Source: Dugong dugon (taxonomy: Eukaryota > Chordata > Mammalia > Sirenia > Dugongidae). Taken from it: a stretch of 64,000 bases of DNA. Below, one piece after another: positions 22,099 through 32,658 of this stretch. The notes under the pieces are model-generated. The model saw only the letters and a program-made list of their open reading frames with translations, ran no database searches and was not told the DNA's origin. Within the stretch, counting starts at the first letter, position 1, and the number at the start of each line of letters is the position of its first letter. The stretch is taken from contig CM057469.1 in NCBI GenBank assembly GCA_030035585.1, positions 14,626,501 to 14,690,500 on the forward strand. The letters are read 5' to 3'. Made by a program: the position numbers and the translations under genes.

Positions 22099-22228
22099 AA
22101 CCCTGGTGGTGTAGTGGTTAAGAGTTTGACTGCTAACCAGAAGGTTGGCAGTTCAAATCCACCAAGCACTCCTTGGAAACCCTGTGGGGCAGTTCTACTC
22201 AACAGCAACTGGTTTTTGGTGGTTTTTT
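22099..22228 (+). repeat. AfroSINE, internally deleted, second of the stack
   Basis: AACCCTGGTGGTGTAGTGGT head and CAGTTCAAATCCACCAAG, but after GGGGCAGTTCTACTC it jumps to AACAGCAACTGGTTTTTGG, losing about 40 bp. Followed by TGAGGACTAA at 22229. Confidence 0.9.
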
Positions 22229-22238
22229 GAGGACTAAC

Positions 22239-22689
22239 AGTCTGTCATACTGTGTTGGCTTATTTGTTGCTGTGATGCTGGAAGCGATGCTAGTATTTCA
22301 AATACCAGTAGGGTCACTCATGGTGAACAGTTTTCAGACTAAGAGAGCTTCCAGACTAAGACAGACTAGGAAGAAAGGCCTGGTGATTTTCTTCCAAAAA
22401 TTAGCCAATGAAAACCTTATGGATCACAACAGAACATTTTCCATCCTGCTTGCTTTGGACACCATTAGGAGGGACCAATGACTAGAGGAAGACATTATGT
22501 TTGGTGAAGTGGAGAGCCAAGGAGGGTGAGGGAGACTCTCGGTGAGACGGACTGAAGCAATAGTTGAACCAATAGACTCTAGTTGTGAGCAATTGTGAGG
22601 AAGATGCAGGACCAGACAGTGTTTTGTTCTGTTGTACATAAGGTCTCCGTGAGTTGGAGTCAACTTGGTGACAGCTAACAACAACAACA
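22239..22689 (+). repeat. RTE deletion derivative, third of the stack
   Basis: Starts CAGTCTGTCATACTGTGTTG, contains CCAGTAGGGTCACTCATGGT and AGACAGACTAGGAAGAAAGG (RTE 5' UTR-like), then at about 22440-22455 switches to the RTE 3' end (GCTTTGGACACCATTAGGAG) and ends CAGCTAACAACAACAACA. Flanked by TGAGGACT at 22229 and 22690. Confidence 0.85.
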
Positions 22690-22697
22690 TGAGGACT

Positions 22698-22910
22698 GAG
22701 GAGTCCCTGGATGGTGTAAACGGTTAACATGCTTACTCTTAATGGAAAGATTGAAGGTTCAAGTTCACCCATAGGCACCTCAGATGAAAGGCTTGGAGAT
22801 CTGTTTCTGAAACATCAGCCATTGAAAACCCTGTGGAGCACAGTTCTACTCTGACACCCATGGGGTCGCTATGAGTCAGAGTCTACTAGGCAGCAACATT
22901 TTTTTTGTAA
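22698..22910 (+). repeat. AfroSINE, long subfamily, fourth of the stack
   Basis: AGTCCCTGGATGGTGTAAAC head and the longer body typical of this subfamily (AAATCAGCC-like ACATCAGCCATTGAAAACCC, CACAGTTCTACTCTGACACC), ending GGCAGCAAC with a T-run. Preceded by TGAGGACTGAGGA. Confidence 0.9.
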
Positions 22911-22914
22911 TGAG

Positions 22915-23200
22915 TATATTCAATAAGACCTAGAATCTCACCACTCCTCACCACTCTCACTGTCACTACCCTGCTCCAAGCCACCTTATTTCTCACTTTT
23001 AACCAGTCTCCTACTTCCATCCTTCCCCACCCACCCCCCAGGCTATTCTCAAGATAGCAGCTAGAGATGTGCTGTTAAATAAGATCATGTCACTCCTCTA
23101 CTCAAATCCCTCCATTGGCTTCCTTCTCACTCACTCGGAGTAGAAACCACAGAATTACAATGACCTACTGGCAGGTCAAAACTCCTACTACTTAGCATTT
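22915..23200 (+). repeat. L2 LINE fragment
   Basis: ACTACCCTGCTCCAAGCCAC, TCTCAAGATAGCAGCTAGAG, ATGTCACTCCTCTACTCAAA and CCATTGGCTTCCTTCTCACT follow the L2 consensus in order. Confidence 0.8.
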
Positions 23201-23447
23201 TTTTCATCCTTATGCTTCAATCAAGTATACATAAACATAATTTATGGTTGTATTTTTTAAAGTCTTAAATAGCAAATGTATTCACATAATATAAATTGAG
23301 AACCTACTTTGTGTACAAGACTGGATAATATTAAAAATTAATGTTGTTTACTTCCATGAAAAGTACATTTTCCATTATTAAACAAATTAGTTTTACTTTT
23401 TTCCTCTGTACGTTCTTTGAATAACTGGTGCCTTTCCCATGTTTTAG

Positions 23448-23692
23448 GTTATACATATCTACAGAAATAGCCAACCCTCATTTTCTTCCATCAGTTCATA
23501 ACTTTGTTACTATGATCAACTTCACGGTAACATTCCAAGGTTTACAAGATCAACTCCTATCTACCGTGGTAATGCATGAAGTCCCTCATTTAGAAAATCA
23601 ACGTTTCCAACTGTTGGAGAGTATTTCCCTTGATGCTATAACTCTTGAAGAACTGGAGGAAAAAACATTAAATTTACTGCAGAAAACACAAG
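23448..23692 (+). CDS. DNAH14: DNAH14 exon 7 of window: end of AAA5 and strut start
   Basis: A 245-nt exon with acceptor CCCATGTTTTAG and donor CAAG|GTAAGT, which is near consensus. One base completes arginine, then LYISTEIANPHFLPSV, NFVTMINFTVTFQGLQDQLL and the helix ETLNLLQKTQ. Dyneins have a strongly conserved L-x-T-x-L-x-N-P-x-Y-x-P-x-x-x-x-x-x-x-x-x-x-N-F-x-x-T-x-x-G-L-x-x-Q-L-L here; this copy keeps asn-pro, leu-pro, asn-phe and gly-leu-gln-asp-gln-leu-leu. The exon exits AAA5 into the helical strut/buttress coiled coil. Confidence 0.92.
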
Positions 23693-23937
23693 GTAAGTCA
23701 AGATATTGAATAATACTAAGAGAGCTCTGCCTATTTTTGTAAAGGACAGAATAAAAAGTTTTTAAGGATACATTCTGGATTGGTACCAACAATACCAAAT
23801 CGCCATTTCCACCAGATGACTAATTAACGTAGGTGAACAGAGGTTTATTATTTCTAAAATTAAAACATTGTAAATTTTTATGTTCCTCAGTTTCCATCTT
23901 TGCTTAAGCTCATTATGCCATGGGACATTTGCCATCA

Positions 23938-24100
23938 TATTGTTGTTAGGTGCCATCAAGTCGGTTCCAAGTCACAGTGACCCTGTAGGACAGAGTAGAA
24001 CTGCCCCACAGGATTTCCAAGGAGCAACTGGTGGATTTGAACTGCTGACCTTTTGGTTAGCAGCGGAGCTCTTAACAACTACACCACCAGGGCTCCTTGC
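23938..24100 (-). repeat. AfroSINE, full length
   Basis: Reverse orientation with TTGTTAGGTGCCATCAAGTC, CTGCCCCACAGGATTTCCAA and the reverse head ACACCACCAGGGCTCC. Confidence 0.9.
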
Positions 24101-24115
24101 CATCATATACCATAC

Positions 24116-24168
24116 CATACCCATTGCCATCGAGTTGATTCCGACTCATAGTGACCCTATAACGACCA
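24116..24168 (-). repeat. AfroSINE 3' fragment
   Basis: ATTGCCATCGAGTTGATTCC followed by GACTCATAGTGACCCTATA. Immediately next to the full copy, so probably a second, truncated insertion. Confidence 0.75.
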
Positions 24169-24889
24169 TCATATAGCCAGTATAAATTGAAGGACAAATG
24201 TTATAGCAGCTGGTTAATTCCCTTGTAATCTCTATGCCTGTGCTTCAGGTACTAGACATTTGTTATACATGTCAAGTTACATTACAGAAACCTAAAGATT
24301 AGGTGGTCCTCGAGTATTAATAACTGAAAGATCTTATGATAGGAAACAATCCAGTGGCTTATGTCTTCCATTAAAATATGCTGTTTATTAAAATAGCAGT
24401 AGAAACTATTTTCCTGCTCACCACACGAAGTGTTTAAGAAACACGGACTTCACAACAATTAAATATAAAGAAACATAAATTACCAAGGCACACTAATACA
24501 TCTGCCCCTCACTCAACTGTGATAAAATACTATTTATCTAACAATGGGTGTCAGTTCTTTTTCACTCTTGACTCATGTGGGCTGTCAGGTTTCTCAAATG
24601 CTTTAGTTTTCAATTAACGGCATATGTCTAAGAATCACTTGTGGAGTTTTTTTCTTTCTTTTTTTAAATACAAATGCCCAGTGGGTTCCACCACAGACTT
24701 ATTGAATCAGAACTTCTAAAGGTGGGGCTTTGGCTTGTATTCATTTTTAAAAGTCTCCACACAACTCTGAAGTTCACTGCTAATTATTATATATCTAATC
24801 TAAAAGCCGATGGTCTGATATGCAAGCCCAATGTTGCCTGCCAGATCTTTCTGTTTTCCAAGAAAAGCTAAAAATCCAGACTTGCATGT
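24169..24889. other. Intronic sequence, unclassified
   Basis: No exon or clear repeat family. AT-rich. Confidence 0.4.
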
Positions 24890-25440
24890 GAAATTGCCCA
24901 GTTTATTAGTGCTCTTGGCTGTTGTAGAGTAAGAATGCTCACTTCTGTTAAAGTAAAAGCAAAGAGATTTATTGAGGGTAATACAATTCACAAACCTGGA
25001 AATCCCAGAACAGAGGGGAATCTACCAAGTGTTCCCATCTTCCAAGGGAAAGGTGAGCCTTCATATGGTAAGATGGGGAGGGTAAATGAGGGACAGCACA
25101 TGACTAACAGTAAAATGGGGTGAGTACAGAGAGGCCATCAACACTATAATCTTTAACGTCAGCAAACCTGGGGGGTGGTGGGGGGCATGCAGCCAGAGAC
25201 CACCAACATCATAATCAACAGACCTTTCCTGGAACAGCCACATTCTCACCCCCACCTTTATTTGCTAAGAGCTTTAAAGTTTAGGGAAGTCAATGGGCTA
25301 CATTCTCAGGAGTGCAGAGGCTGAGGCTTTAGTCAAGCTGAAGTCTGATTCAAAATGGAGTCTAGTTAACAATATGGAGTTTGATTCAAACAGGGGTTGG
25401 CTATCCTGTTCCAGTCAGGTGCTTCTATTTGGAGTATTCC
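24890..25440 (-). repeat. Possible retroviral LTR remnant
   Basis: In reverse there is a plausible LTR polyadenylation signal (CAATAAATCTCTTTGC around 24962-24977) after a moderately GC-rich segment containing repeated AATGGAGT words (25355-25382). I could not fix TG/CA ends or a target duplication, and no retroviral genes are present. Confidence 0.3.
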
Positions 25441-26552
25441 TACACATAGCTAATTCAAATTTTTCTAAACTGTGTAGAATAAACAAAACATATCTTGAGG
25501 CCAGATTTGACTCTCAGGCCACTAGTTTGTTTCCTCTGCTTTAAAGACTTTCCCTTGACTCTGATACTTTAGTAAAATAAATTTAGAAAAAAAAATTTAG
25601 GGCAAGAATTTAGCAATAACAATAAACAAATTTTATTTTTTATTTAAATTTTAGAAAAGGGAAGAAGCAGAGTGTTTTAGGAGGGCATGAAGACTCCCCA
25701 GGAGCAAAACAGACTAAAAAATTTTTTTCTTAATTTTGAGCATTCTTATTAATATCCCACAATTTGGGAAGAAGCAGACCAAAGAATTGAGTAGAAAGCC
25801 CTGGAATAATAACAGAAAACCACCAAGGGATCTGAACAGAGTTGGAAAGAACTGCCATCTTTCAGGTCTCTATACTAAGTTGGGGAAACTTGCTAAAGCT
25901 CAAGGGCAGAGGGTAAACGATTAACAGACCCAAGTCTTCATTTAAGACATTTAATGGAATCTCAAAGAAAGGGAAGAATCCCACATATATCTCCCCCTCT
26001 CCCATCTACACGACTTCAGGTACAAAAAAAGCACATAGAAACCAACAACCAGATCTGAAACTTAAGGGAAGCGAAGGCAGAACAACTGGTTCAAGATAAA
26101 ATGTCCAAAGCATCAATGAAACTACATCAGAACAAACCAAGTTAGGACAGAGTTGGCCACATTCAGCATTAGCAAGATAAAAGATATAGCACGGCATTTA
26201 AAAATATATATATTCACTAGGCAAGGGAGGATGAAGAAAAAAATATAGCAGCCAAGAACAGAAGAACCTAGTCTGAAACAAAACATTACTCAATAAATTA
26301 GGTTTTCCCAGAGTGTTTCCTGCTATTGAAAAAATGAAGTCAGTAACTCGGTTTTTGCAGCCATGTTTACAAAAAAAAAGAAAAAGAGGTCTAATGTAGA
26401 AGATGTTACTTGGAAAACTTCATCTGTAGCAATAAAAACATAGTATCCAGATCATGGAATAGAACAACCCCTTCATGGCCTGCAGTGGTCGTATTAAGCT
26501 GAAATACTGTGTTTAGTTCTAGATGCCACGTTTTAAGAGGGCCCTTTGTAAA
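25441..26552. other. Intronic sequence, unclassified
   Basis: No exon. 25500-25540 hints at an old DNA-transposon word (CAGATTTGACTCTC) but not enough to call. The remainder is unrecognised. Confidence 0.35.
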
Positions 26553-26722
26553 CCAGAGCCCTGATGGCACAGTGGTTAAGAGCTCGGCTGCTAACCCAAA
26601 GGTCAACAGTTCAAATCCACCAGCTGTTCCTTGGAAACCCTATGGGGTCATTTCTACTCTGTCCTATAGGGTCACTATGAGTTGGAATTGACTTGACGGC
26701 AATGGGTTTTTTGGTTTCTTTG
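26553..26722 (+). repeat. AfroSINE, full length
   Basis: GAGCCCTGATGGCACAGTGG head, GGTCAACAGTTCAAATCCAC, TCTGTCCTATAGGGTCACTA and GACTTGACGGCAATGGGTTT, then a T-rich tail. Confidence 0.92.
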
Positions 26723-27366
26723 CAAACTAAAGTGTATCTAGAGGTGAGCATCAAGGGTCTTGAGGGGTCCAGAAATCAAATCATAAAAAAGCAGTTGAAG
26801 AAAATGGGAATGTTTATCTCATAAAATAGAAAACTTACCATGGAAATATGAGGGCTGCTTTTAATATTTGAAGGGAGGAGAATTATTATCTGCGTTTCTA
26901 CAGCAGTGTTTTATTCAAAAGCTGAACTACAACCTATTAGCTGATTGAGAAATCAATTTCATTGGTTATCATCAGTTTTATTTGTTTAATAAAATAGAAT
27001 ACAAAGTGTCACTGTGCTATTTTCTGAAACTTTTATTTTCATATTCTATGTGTAGAGTGGGTCGCAAGGTAAAATGTATTCCTTACAATGAAGACAGTTA
27101 CTTACTATGTGCCTATAATAAACTAGAGTCCGCAAGCACTGAAGGAATATGTATAAAGAAGAGATGGGGGAGTGGGAAGTGAGGCGTGCGTGCCTTTCAT
27201 CAAATTTAGTGGAAATATGACCTGTTTCCATGTGAGAGCCCCTCTCCAAAACAAAAGCAACAAAAAGCCAACAGCCAAAACTTGCACATAAAGAATATGG
27301 AATGAGGAAACAGCCGCTTAGTATTACAATGATTTTTATTTAAAGTCACTTCTTGTTTGTCTTTAG
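26723..27366 (+). other. Intron before exon 8, unclassified
   Basis: No family recognised. Ends in the acceptor TTTGTCTTTAG. Confidence 0.4.
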
Positions 27367-27788
27367 GATGCATATTAGATGATGAAGATATCATAGACAC
27401 CTTAAAAAAATCCAAAATGACTTCAAGTGAAATCTCAAAGCGCATCAAAGCAACAGAAAAAGCAGAGTGTGACATTCAAGCGACACGTAAAAGCTACCTT
27501 CCCATAGCTACGCAAGGTGCCCTGCTCTACTTTCTCGTAGCTGAACTTAAACACGTCAACTACATGTACCAGTTTTCCCTAGACTGGTTTCGTCGGGTGT
27601 TTGTTTTATCGGTAATTTCCAAAAGCAAAGAACAAGAACACTTTAAGTCAGCTTCTAGTTTGAAAAAGGAGGAAAAAGTTCATAAAGTTACAAATCTCTC
27701 AAAAAAACCTGACTTGGAAAGTGAGAAAAACTCCTTGAGCAAGCATATTAAAAATGCAATAGAGGTGTTGACAAGAAATATTTTTAAG
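27367..27788 (+). CDS. DNAH14: DNAH14 exon 8 of window: strut and AAA5-AAA6 helical region
   Basis: The largest exon here, 422 nt (2 nt plus 140 codons), ending in phase 0, with acceptor TTTGTCTTTAG and donor AAG|GTGAGA. It starts CILDDEDIIDTLKKSK and contains EISKRIKATEKAE and RKSYLPIATQGALLYFLVAE, then NYMYQFSLDWFRRVF. The family has Y-R-P-x-A-x-x-x-x-x-L-Y-F-x-x-x-x-L-x-x-x-x-x-M-Y-Q-Y-S-L-x-W-F, so the match is clear. After WFRRVF there is a lysine/glutamate-rich insert of about 35 residues that looks disordered and is longer than in DNAH6/7-type chains. It fits the divergent DNAH14 lineage. Confidence 0.93.
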
Positions 27789-27868
27789 GTGAGATTTTTT
27801 TAATGTGAATTTTGCATACTTATTTTAATCTAAGTGAGCTAGTCTAACAGTTATCCTTTTCCCTATAG
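27789..27868 (+). other. DNAH14: 80-nt minimal intron
   Basis: Donor GTGAGA and acceptor TTTCCCTATAG are only 80 nt apart; TCTAACAG (27843-27850) can serve as branch point. Close to the lower size limit for mammalian introns and the only compact intron in a window of kilobase-scale ones. Confidence 0.85.
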
Positions 27869-28067
27869 GTGGTTTCTTCAGCTCTATTTAATCAACATAA
27901 ACTTTGCTTCTCCTTTCGGCTTTGCACTGCAATCATGCAAAGTAATGCTAGTGAAAATCTAATGCATAATGACATTGGGTCCTTATCAGATGAAGAATGG
28001 AATATCTTCTTAAATTCTGGCATGTTGATAAATATTAAAGGTGTGATGCCCCAGCCTAAAATTAATA
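27869..28067 (+). CDS. DNAH14: DNAH14 exon 9 of window: between AAA5 and AAA6
   Basis: A 199-nt exon, phase 0 in and phase 1 out, separated from the previous exon by only 80 nt. Acceptor CCCTATAG and donor AATA|GTAAGT. It encodes VVSSALFNQHKLCFSFRLCT, matching the dynein pattern of an aromatic followed by K-x-x-F-x-F-x-x-x-x. It then has LSDEEWNIFLNSGMLI, equivalent to the family's E-x-x-F-x-x-x-G. The last base begins a serine codon completed at 29562. Confidence 0.9.
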
Positions 28068-28689
28068 GTAAGTAAAAGTAATTACTCTGGATTTAGTAAA
28101 AAGCCATTAGAAACCTGTGTCCTGTAAAATACTATAAAATATTTCTAAAGTGCCCCTCCAAGTTAATGCTTCTTTAACTGACTAGACTCAGAGCAGCTTG
28201 AGGTCAATTGCAATGTCTAATTCCTTGTTGTAATCCCTACACTGTTGAACACGTAATTGCTACTCTATAATTTTTTAATGAATGAATGAATAAATGGCAA
28301 TTACTACAGTTACTGTAATTCTAATCCACAAAGAAAAATACCTAATGGTGGTCAAAGAGGGACACATACATTGATTAGATACCACCAGGAGTTCAACTTT
28401 ACTCCTCCTAACTGCAGTTGCCCTTACTTTCTGATGGAAATCCCTTGAAAATTTGAACCACAAAGATCATGCTTATCCAAAAAGATTAGACAAAATGACT
28501 CAACTTTTTAATCTTTCCAAATGCTCCTGTGTGGTACATTTTAAGTTCCAGAAAAATACAACGCTTAAAGGAGGTCTGACCCTCCCACTGAGGGAGGGAA
28601 AAAGCCATGGTTTGGAGGAACCTTTGTCAAGGGTTTGGAGACTATTAGCAAAGACCAGCAGTCAGAATGAAAGCATGAAAAGAGTTGCT
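28068..28689 (+). other. Intronic sequence, mostly unclassified
   Basis: A (GAAT)n tract at 28276-28292 after a weak L2-like 3' end (28190-28275). Nothing else recognised. Confidence 0.4.
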
Positions 28690-28800
28690 GTGAAGGATGC
28701 CACACATGTGGGTTGTTTTGTTTTGTGTTTGTCTTTACTCGTGCTAAAGCCTGGTACATAGTGGATGTTTGGCAAAGTACTTTTGAATGAATGAATGATT
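28690..28800 (+). repeat. L2-like 3' end
   Basis: AAGCCTGGTACATAGTGGAT followed by an eroded AATGAATGAATGA tail, the usual L2 3' signature. Confidence 0.5.
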
Positions 28801-28919
28801 TTATGGATTTATTAGTATTCTTTCGCTAGCAAAAAAATAGATACCGATAGCTTAATAACTTAAACAAACAAAAAAATTAAATAGCTTCCATTGGTATTTT
28901 TTATTATACAAGCAATATG

Positions 28920-29345
28920 GTTTATTATTAAAACTATGAGAATTTACAGATAAGCAAAAAGAAGAAAAGAAGTCTTTTGTAATTTCAGCATCCAGAGATA
29001 ACCACTATTAATGTTTTTGTGTTATTTTCCTTCCATTATTTTTCCTAAATACACACAAGCATTCTTTAAAAGAAAAAGTGACTTTGTTGTACACACTTAT
29101 TCCTACATTTTTCTAACTAACAATACATCATAAATAATTCTCTCTGTCAACAAATATACTTAATCCATTGTCACTGAGTCCATTCTGACTCATAGCGACC
29201 CTTAGACTCCCTTATTTAATGTCTGCAAAACATTCCAATTTGGGGTGTACCAAAATTTATTCAGCCACTGTCTTAAGTTAGACACTTAAGTTGTTTCCAA
29301 TTTTTTCTTGTAATAAACAGTAAATACTCTGATGAACAACAAAGA
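28920..29345 (-). repeat. Old L1-type fragment (HAL1/L1M)
   Basis: Reverse-strand words such as CAGAGATAACCACTATTAAT, GTTGTACACACTTATTCCTA and TTGTTTCCAATTTTTTCTTG follow an ancient L1 3' region. An AfroSINE tip (29160-29208) interrupts it. Confidence 0.5.
29160..29208 (-). repeat. AfroSINE 3' tip
   Basis: TTAATCCATTGTCACTGAGT then CATTCTGACTCATAGCGACC. Confidence 0.7.
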
Positions 29346-29561
29346 AAGGGTCTTAACTTTTACCAGGATTCTAGTTTTAATAAAATACTACCGTTTTTAA
29401 GACTTAAATCTGCTTTTAAAATGACCTTTTATGTAATTCATTTTTATATAAAATGGTTTTTTTTCTCAACAACAAATATTTATTGAGCATCTACTTTGTG
29501 ATGAGTAACTAAAAGGTAAAAAGATTTCTCTTTTAATGTGATCATTTTCCTTTCCTATTAG

Positions 29562-29777
29562 GCATATTTGAAAGATGTAAAAATCAGCATCTTCGGTGGC
29601 TGTCGGAATCCAGGTGGAAGCAGTGCCAATATGTCAGCAGTCAGCTGGAACCGTTTTCACTCCTATGCAAATCCCTCCTATCAAATAAATCACAGTGGGA
29701 TGCTTTTAACAACAGCAAGGCTGTTGATTTTCTGATGAGCATACCCTTCCAAGCAGAAAAGCCTTCACTGGAGAAAA
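29562..29777 (+). CDS. DNAH14: DNAH14 exon 10 of window: pre-AAA6 region
   Basis: A 216-nt exon with acceptor CCTTTCCTATTAG and donor GAAAA|GTAAGA, phase 1 in and phase 1 out. It encodes SIFERCKNQHLRWLSESRWK, followed by FSLLCKSLLSNKSQWDAF and PFQAEKPSLEK. Relatives have W-L-x-x-x-x-W near the start and a later segment with W-x-x-W/F, so it fits the linker-like helices before AAA6. Conservation is lower here than in AAA5, so support comes mainly from splice phase and from both neighbours. Confidence 0.87.
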
Positions 29778-29815
29778 GTAAGAAAATATTTAGTGTTTTA
29801 CTCTAACTTAATTAT

Positions 29816-29854
29816 GCACATGCGTGTGTGCGTGTGCGTGTGTGCGTGTGTAGA
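29816..29854. repeat. (TG/CG)n microsatellite
   Basis: Alternating purine-pyrimidine run of GTGTGCGTGTGCGTGTG type, 40 nt downstream of exon 10. Confidence 0.95.
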
Positions 29855-29924
29855 TTCTCGTTCTATAAAGTAGTCCAATGTCTTATATAATGAAAAGATT
29901 GAAGGAAGGAACATAACTGTGTCC

Positions 29925-30035
29925 TAACATATTCGCATGTTATTTAATGTAATCCTCACAACAATCTTGTGAAGTGATAATTTAGAACTCCATCATAAGA
30001 TGAGGAATTAGTTTCAGAGAGATTAAATATACCAC
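29925..30035 (-). repeat. MIR SINE fragment
   Basis: TTATTTAATGTAATCCTCAC, CAATCTTGTGAAGTGATAAT and TAGTTTCAGAGAGATTAAAT match reverse MIR. Confidence 0.65.
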
Positions 30036-30127
30036 ACTCGTTCCATGACACCATGCTAGTTTTGAACTTTGAATCTGAACAAGCCTACTTATATCCTTCA
30101 TTTTATATACCACCTATGCACTTTAAA

Positions 30128-30650
30128 AATTATATGGGACCCAGAAGAACTAGATGTTGCCCAGCTACCACCACCAATGGCTCTGACAGGGATCACAAGA
30201 GAGGGCCCCGGACAGAGCAGGAGAAAAATGTAGAACAAAATTCAAATTCACAAGAAAAGACCAGACTTACTGGTCTGACAAACTGGAGAAACCCCTGAGA
30301 CTCTGGCCACCGGACACCCTGCTAACTCAGAACTGAAGCCACTCCCAAAATCCACTTTCAGCCAAAGATTAGACAGGCCTATAAAACAAACATACAACAC
30401 GTGAGAAATATGCTTCTTAGTTCAGTCAAGTATACCAGATCAAATGGATAACACTTGCCCAAAAGCAGAGACATGAAGGCAGGAGGGGACAGGAAAACTG
30501 GACGAATGCACAGAGGAACCTGGGGTGGAAAGGGGGAGAGTGCTGCCACGTTGTGGGGATCGCAACCAATGTCACAAAACAATTTGTGTATAAATTTTTA
30601 AATGAGAAACTATTTGCAATGTAAACTTTGACCTATAACAAAATAAAATT
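30128..30650 (+). repeat. L1 3' UTR, 5'-truncated copy
   Basis: The lineage-specific L1 3' UTR also seen at 37.7-38.4, 43.8-44.4 and 57.3-57.8 kb: GAACTAGATGTTGCCCAGCT, GGACAGAGCAGGAGAAAAAT, CAGCCAAAGATTAGACAGGC, CAATGTCACAAAACAATTTG and a poly-A-like end. It contains no ORF2 sequence. Flanks AAAATTATATG and AAAATTACATG suggest a target duplication. Confidence 0.85.
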
Positions 30651-30829
30651 ACATGCATATAATTATACTGTGTATGTGTGTGTATACACACATGGTATAG
30701 TAAAGTAAAAATCAGTCATACTACTAATACTATCACTAAATAAAAAAATTTACATAGGAAGTCAATGTTATTTTAAATAACTTTCAACGTTTAAGTTTTC
30801 CTTTTTGTTTATCTGTTTGAACTTTAACC

Positions 30830-31343
30830 TCTGCTTTTCCCTGCCACTTCTCCCACATCAAGATACAGCCCAATTTGTTTCCCTCCATGTTTTTCTTCAT
30901 TTTTCTTCCATATTTTTGCCATAATAATTATGTTATGCAGCAACATAAACATACATATTCTATTTGTTTTTATTTCTAATTCTATAGATTTCAAAAGTAG
31001 AATCACTGGGTTAAAAGTATCTTGTGTTTGATGTTCATACTTGCTGCCAGGTTGTTCTTTTTTTAGTCTGCGATAATATATGTTTCCACAGCAATACAGA
31101 GAGCACCTCCTTTCTAATAGGGGTATTAATTTTTTTAACTTTTACCAATCTGGACACTTTTAAAGTACTTTAATTTGAATTTTGTTGACTCTTAGCAAGG
31201 TTAAGTATCTTTTCAGTGTTTGTTGACCATTTGGATTTACCTATTCATATACTTGGCCTATTTTTCTGTTGGGTTGCTTACCCCCTTTTTGCCAGTCTGT
31301 AAGAGTTCTATTAATGTTATAGATAATTAACCTCTTGTCTTCT
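30830..31343 (-). repeat. Old L1 3' region, left of AfroSINE
   Basis: Reverse-strand L1-type sequence (TAGAATCACTGGGTTAAAAG, TTCAGTGTTTGTTGACCATT, TTTTTGCCAGTCTGTAAGAG). It continues past the AfroSINE at 31518. Confidence 0.6.
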
Positions 31344-31517
31344 TATGGAGCCCTGGTGGCACAGTGGTTAAGAGCTTGGCTGCTAACCAAAAGGACAGCA
31401 GTTGGAATCCACCAGCAGCTCCTTGGAAACTCTATAGAGCAGTTCTACTCTGTCCCACAGGGTCGCTATGAGTCAGAATCAACTCAGTGGCAAAGGGTTT
31501 GGGTTTTTTTGTCTTAT
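31344..31517 (+). repeat. AfroSINE, full length
   Basis: TGGAGCCCTGGTGGCACAGT head, AGCAGTTGGAATCCACCAGC, CAGGGTCGCTATGAGTCAGA and a T-rich tail. ATTAACCTCTT words on both sides indicate insertion inside one older element. Confidence 0.93.
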
Positions 31518-31860
31518 TATAGATATTAACCTCTTCATTCAAACATTTTTCCCAGTCTATTAACTGTCCAGTGGATTTGTTTATAGTATCTCTACCATAC
31601 AAATGTTTGTTTGTATGGTCGATTATGTCTTTTTTTTTTTTCTTTTATAACTTCGTGTTTTCCAGTTCTGAGTAAGAAGGTCTCCTCCACTAGATTTTTC
31701 TCACTAGGTCATTATTGTTTTATTTTGTTGCATTGGTCTCTAATCCATCTGGGATCCATTACTTATTATATTGGAAGATTGGAGCCAATAACTTTTATAT
31801 AAAGGAACTCTTATTGGCCATTTTAGTGAAATGACACATCTTTTTATTTTGCAAATAACT
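31518..31860 (-). repeat. Old L1 3' region, right of AfroSINE
   Basis: TTTCCCAGTCTATTAACTGT, GGTCTCTAATCCATCTGGGA and CAATAACTTTTATATAAAGG continue the reverse-strand element. Confidence 0.6.
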
Positions 31861-32658
31861 CCAAATTTACCCATTTTGTAACTGTAGATGTTCATGTATC
31901 ATGAGTGTTTTTCTTTTTTTCTTTTTAACTCAAGAAACCTGAATTAGCTATATGCAAATAGGCTGTTTGTATAATCTAAGTTGTGTTTCGAGTTATACGT
32001 TGGGAAATATCATAGAAATATAAGGTAGGTGCAGATAATAACTGTGTCTGGAATCACTGGAAGTGAAGACTAAAAGCAGCCCCATTTCCACCTGGTGAGA
32101 GAGTGTGAGCCAGTAGGAGTCTAATGCAGTGGTAAGAGGAGGCAGTATAAAAAAATTATAGTCTTAAATTTTTCAAAAATGTGATAATCTCCTTGCATTT
32201 CCATTTGATTCCCATTTCCTATACCTGTGGATCATGAATAGAAATCTTTAACCTCTGGAGTTAGTGCCGACTCATTTTGTATTCACCGGAAAAACATCCC
32301 ATACGCTGGAGCAGGTGATAAAGTGTTGGTGGCCACGCCCTTCTTTTTGCTCCTTCAGCTGCCCGCCATGCTGTTATATCACTGCTCATCGATCGGCTCA
32401 CCAGGACCAAGCGAAAACTCAAATCTGCCTTAATGTCCACCTCTTGTAAGGTACGAAGGACAGTTACCGATGCCTCATATCCTACGACAACAAAGCTCAC
32501 TTTAAAAGAAGTCAGCCATGTTAAAAAAAAGTCACAAATTCATAACAAAATATTCATTGTGGTATCTTTTAGTGATCCAAAGTATTTGATTGCTAATCTC
32601 AATTTCCTTCTCTAAATTAAACGCAGCTGAACTTTTTTTTTTTTCAATTGTGCATTAG
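31861..32658 (+). other. Intronic sequence with a GC-richer island at 32262-32515
   Basis: Most is unrecognised. The island has long open frames on both strands (79 codons on minus, about 90 on plus without an ATG) and CpG dinucleotides above background, but no dynein-like, ribosomal or other domain that I can name. It does not fit the phase of the flanking exons. Confidence 0.35.

Noticed and set aside
22239..22689. Processed pseudogene of a host mRNA
   Set aside because: The sequence recurs at 14417 and 61047 with the RTE 3' end and tail, so it is a transposon derivative.
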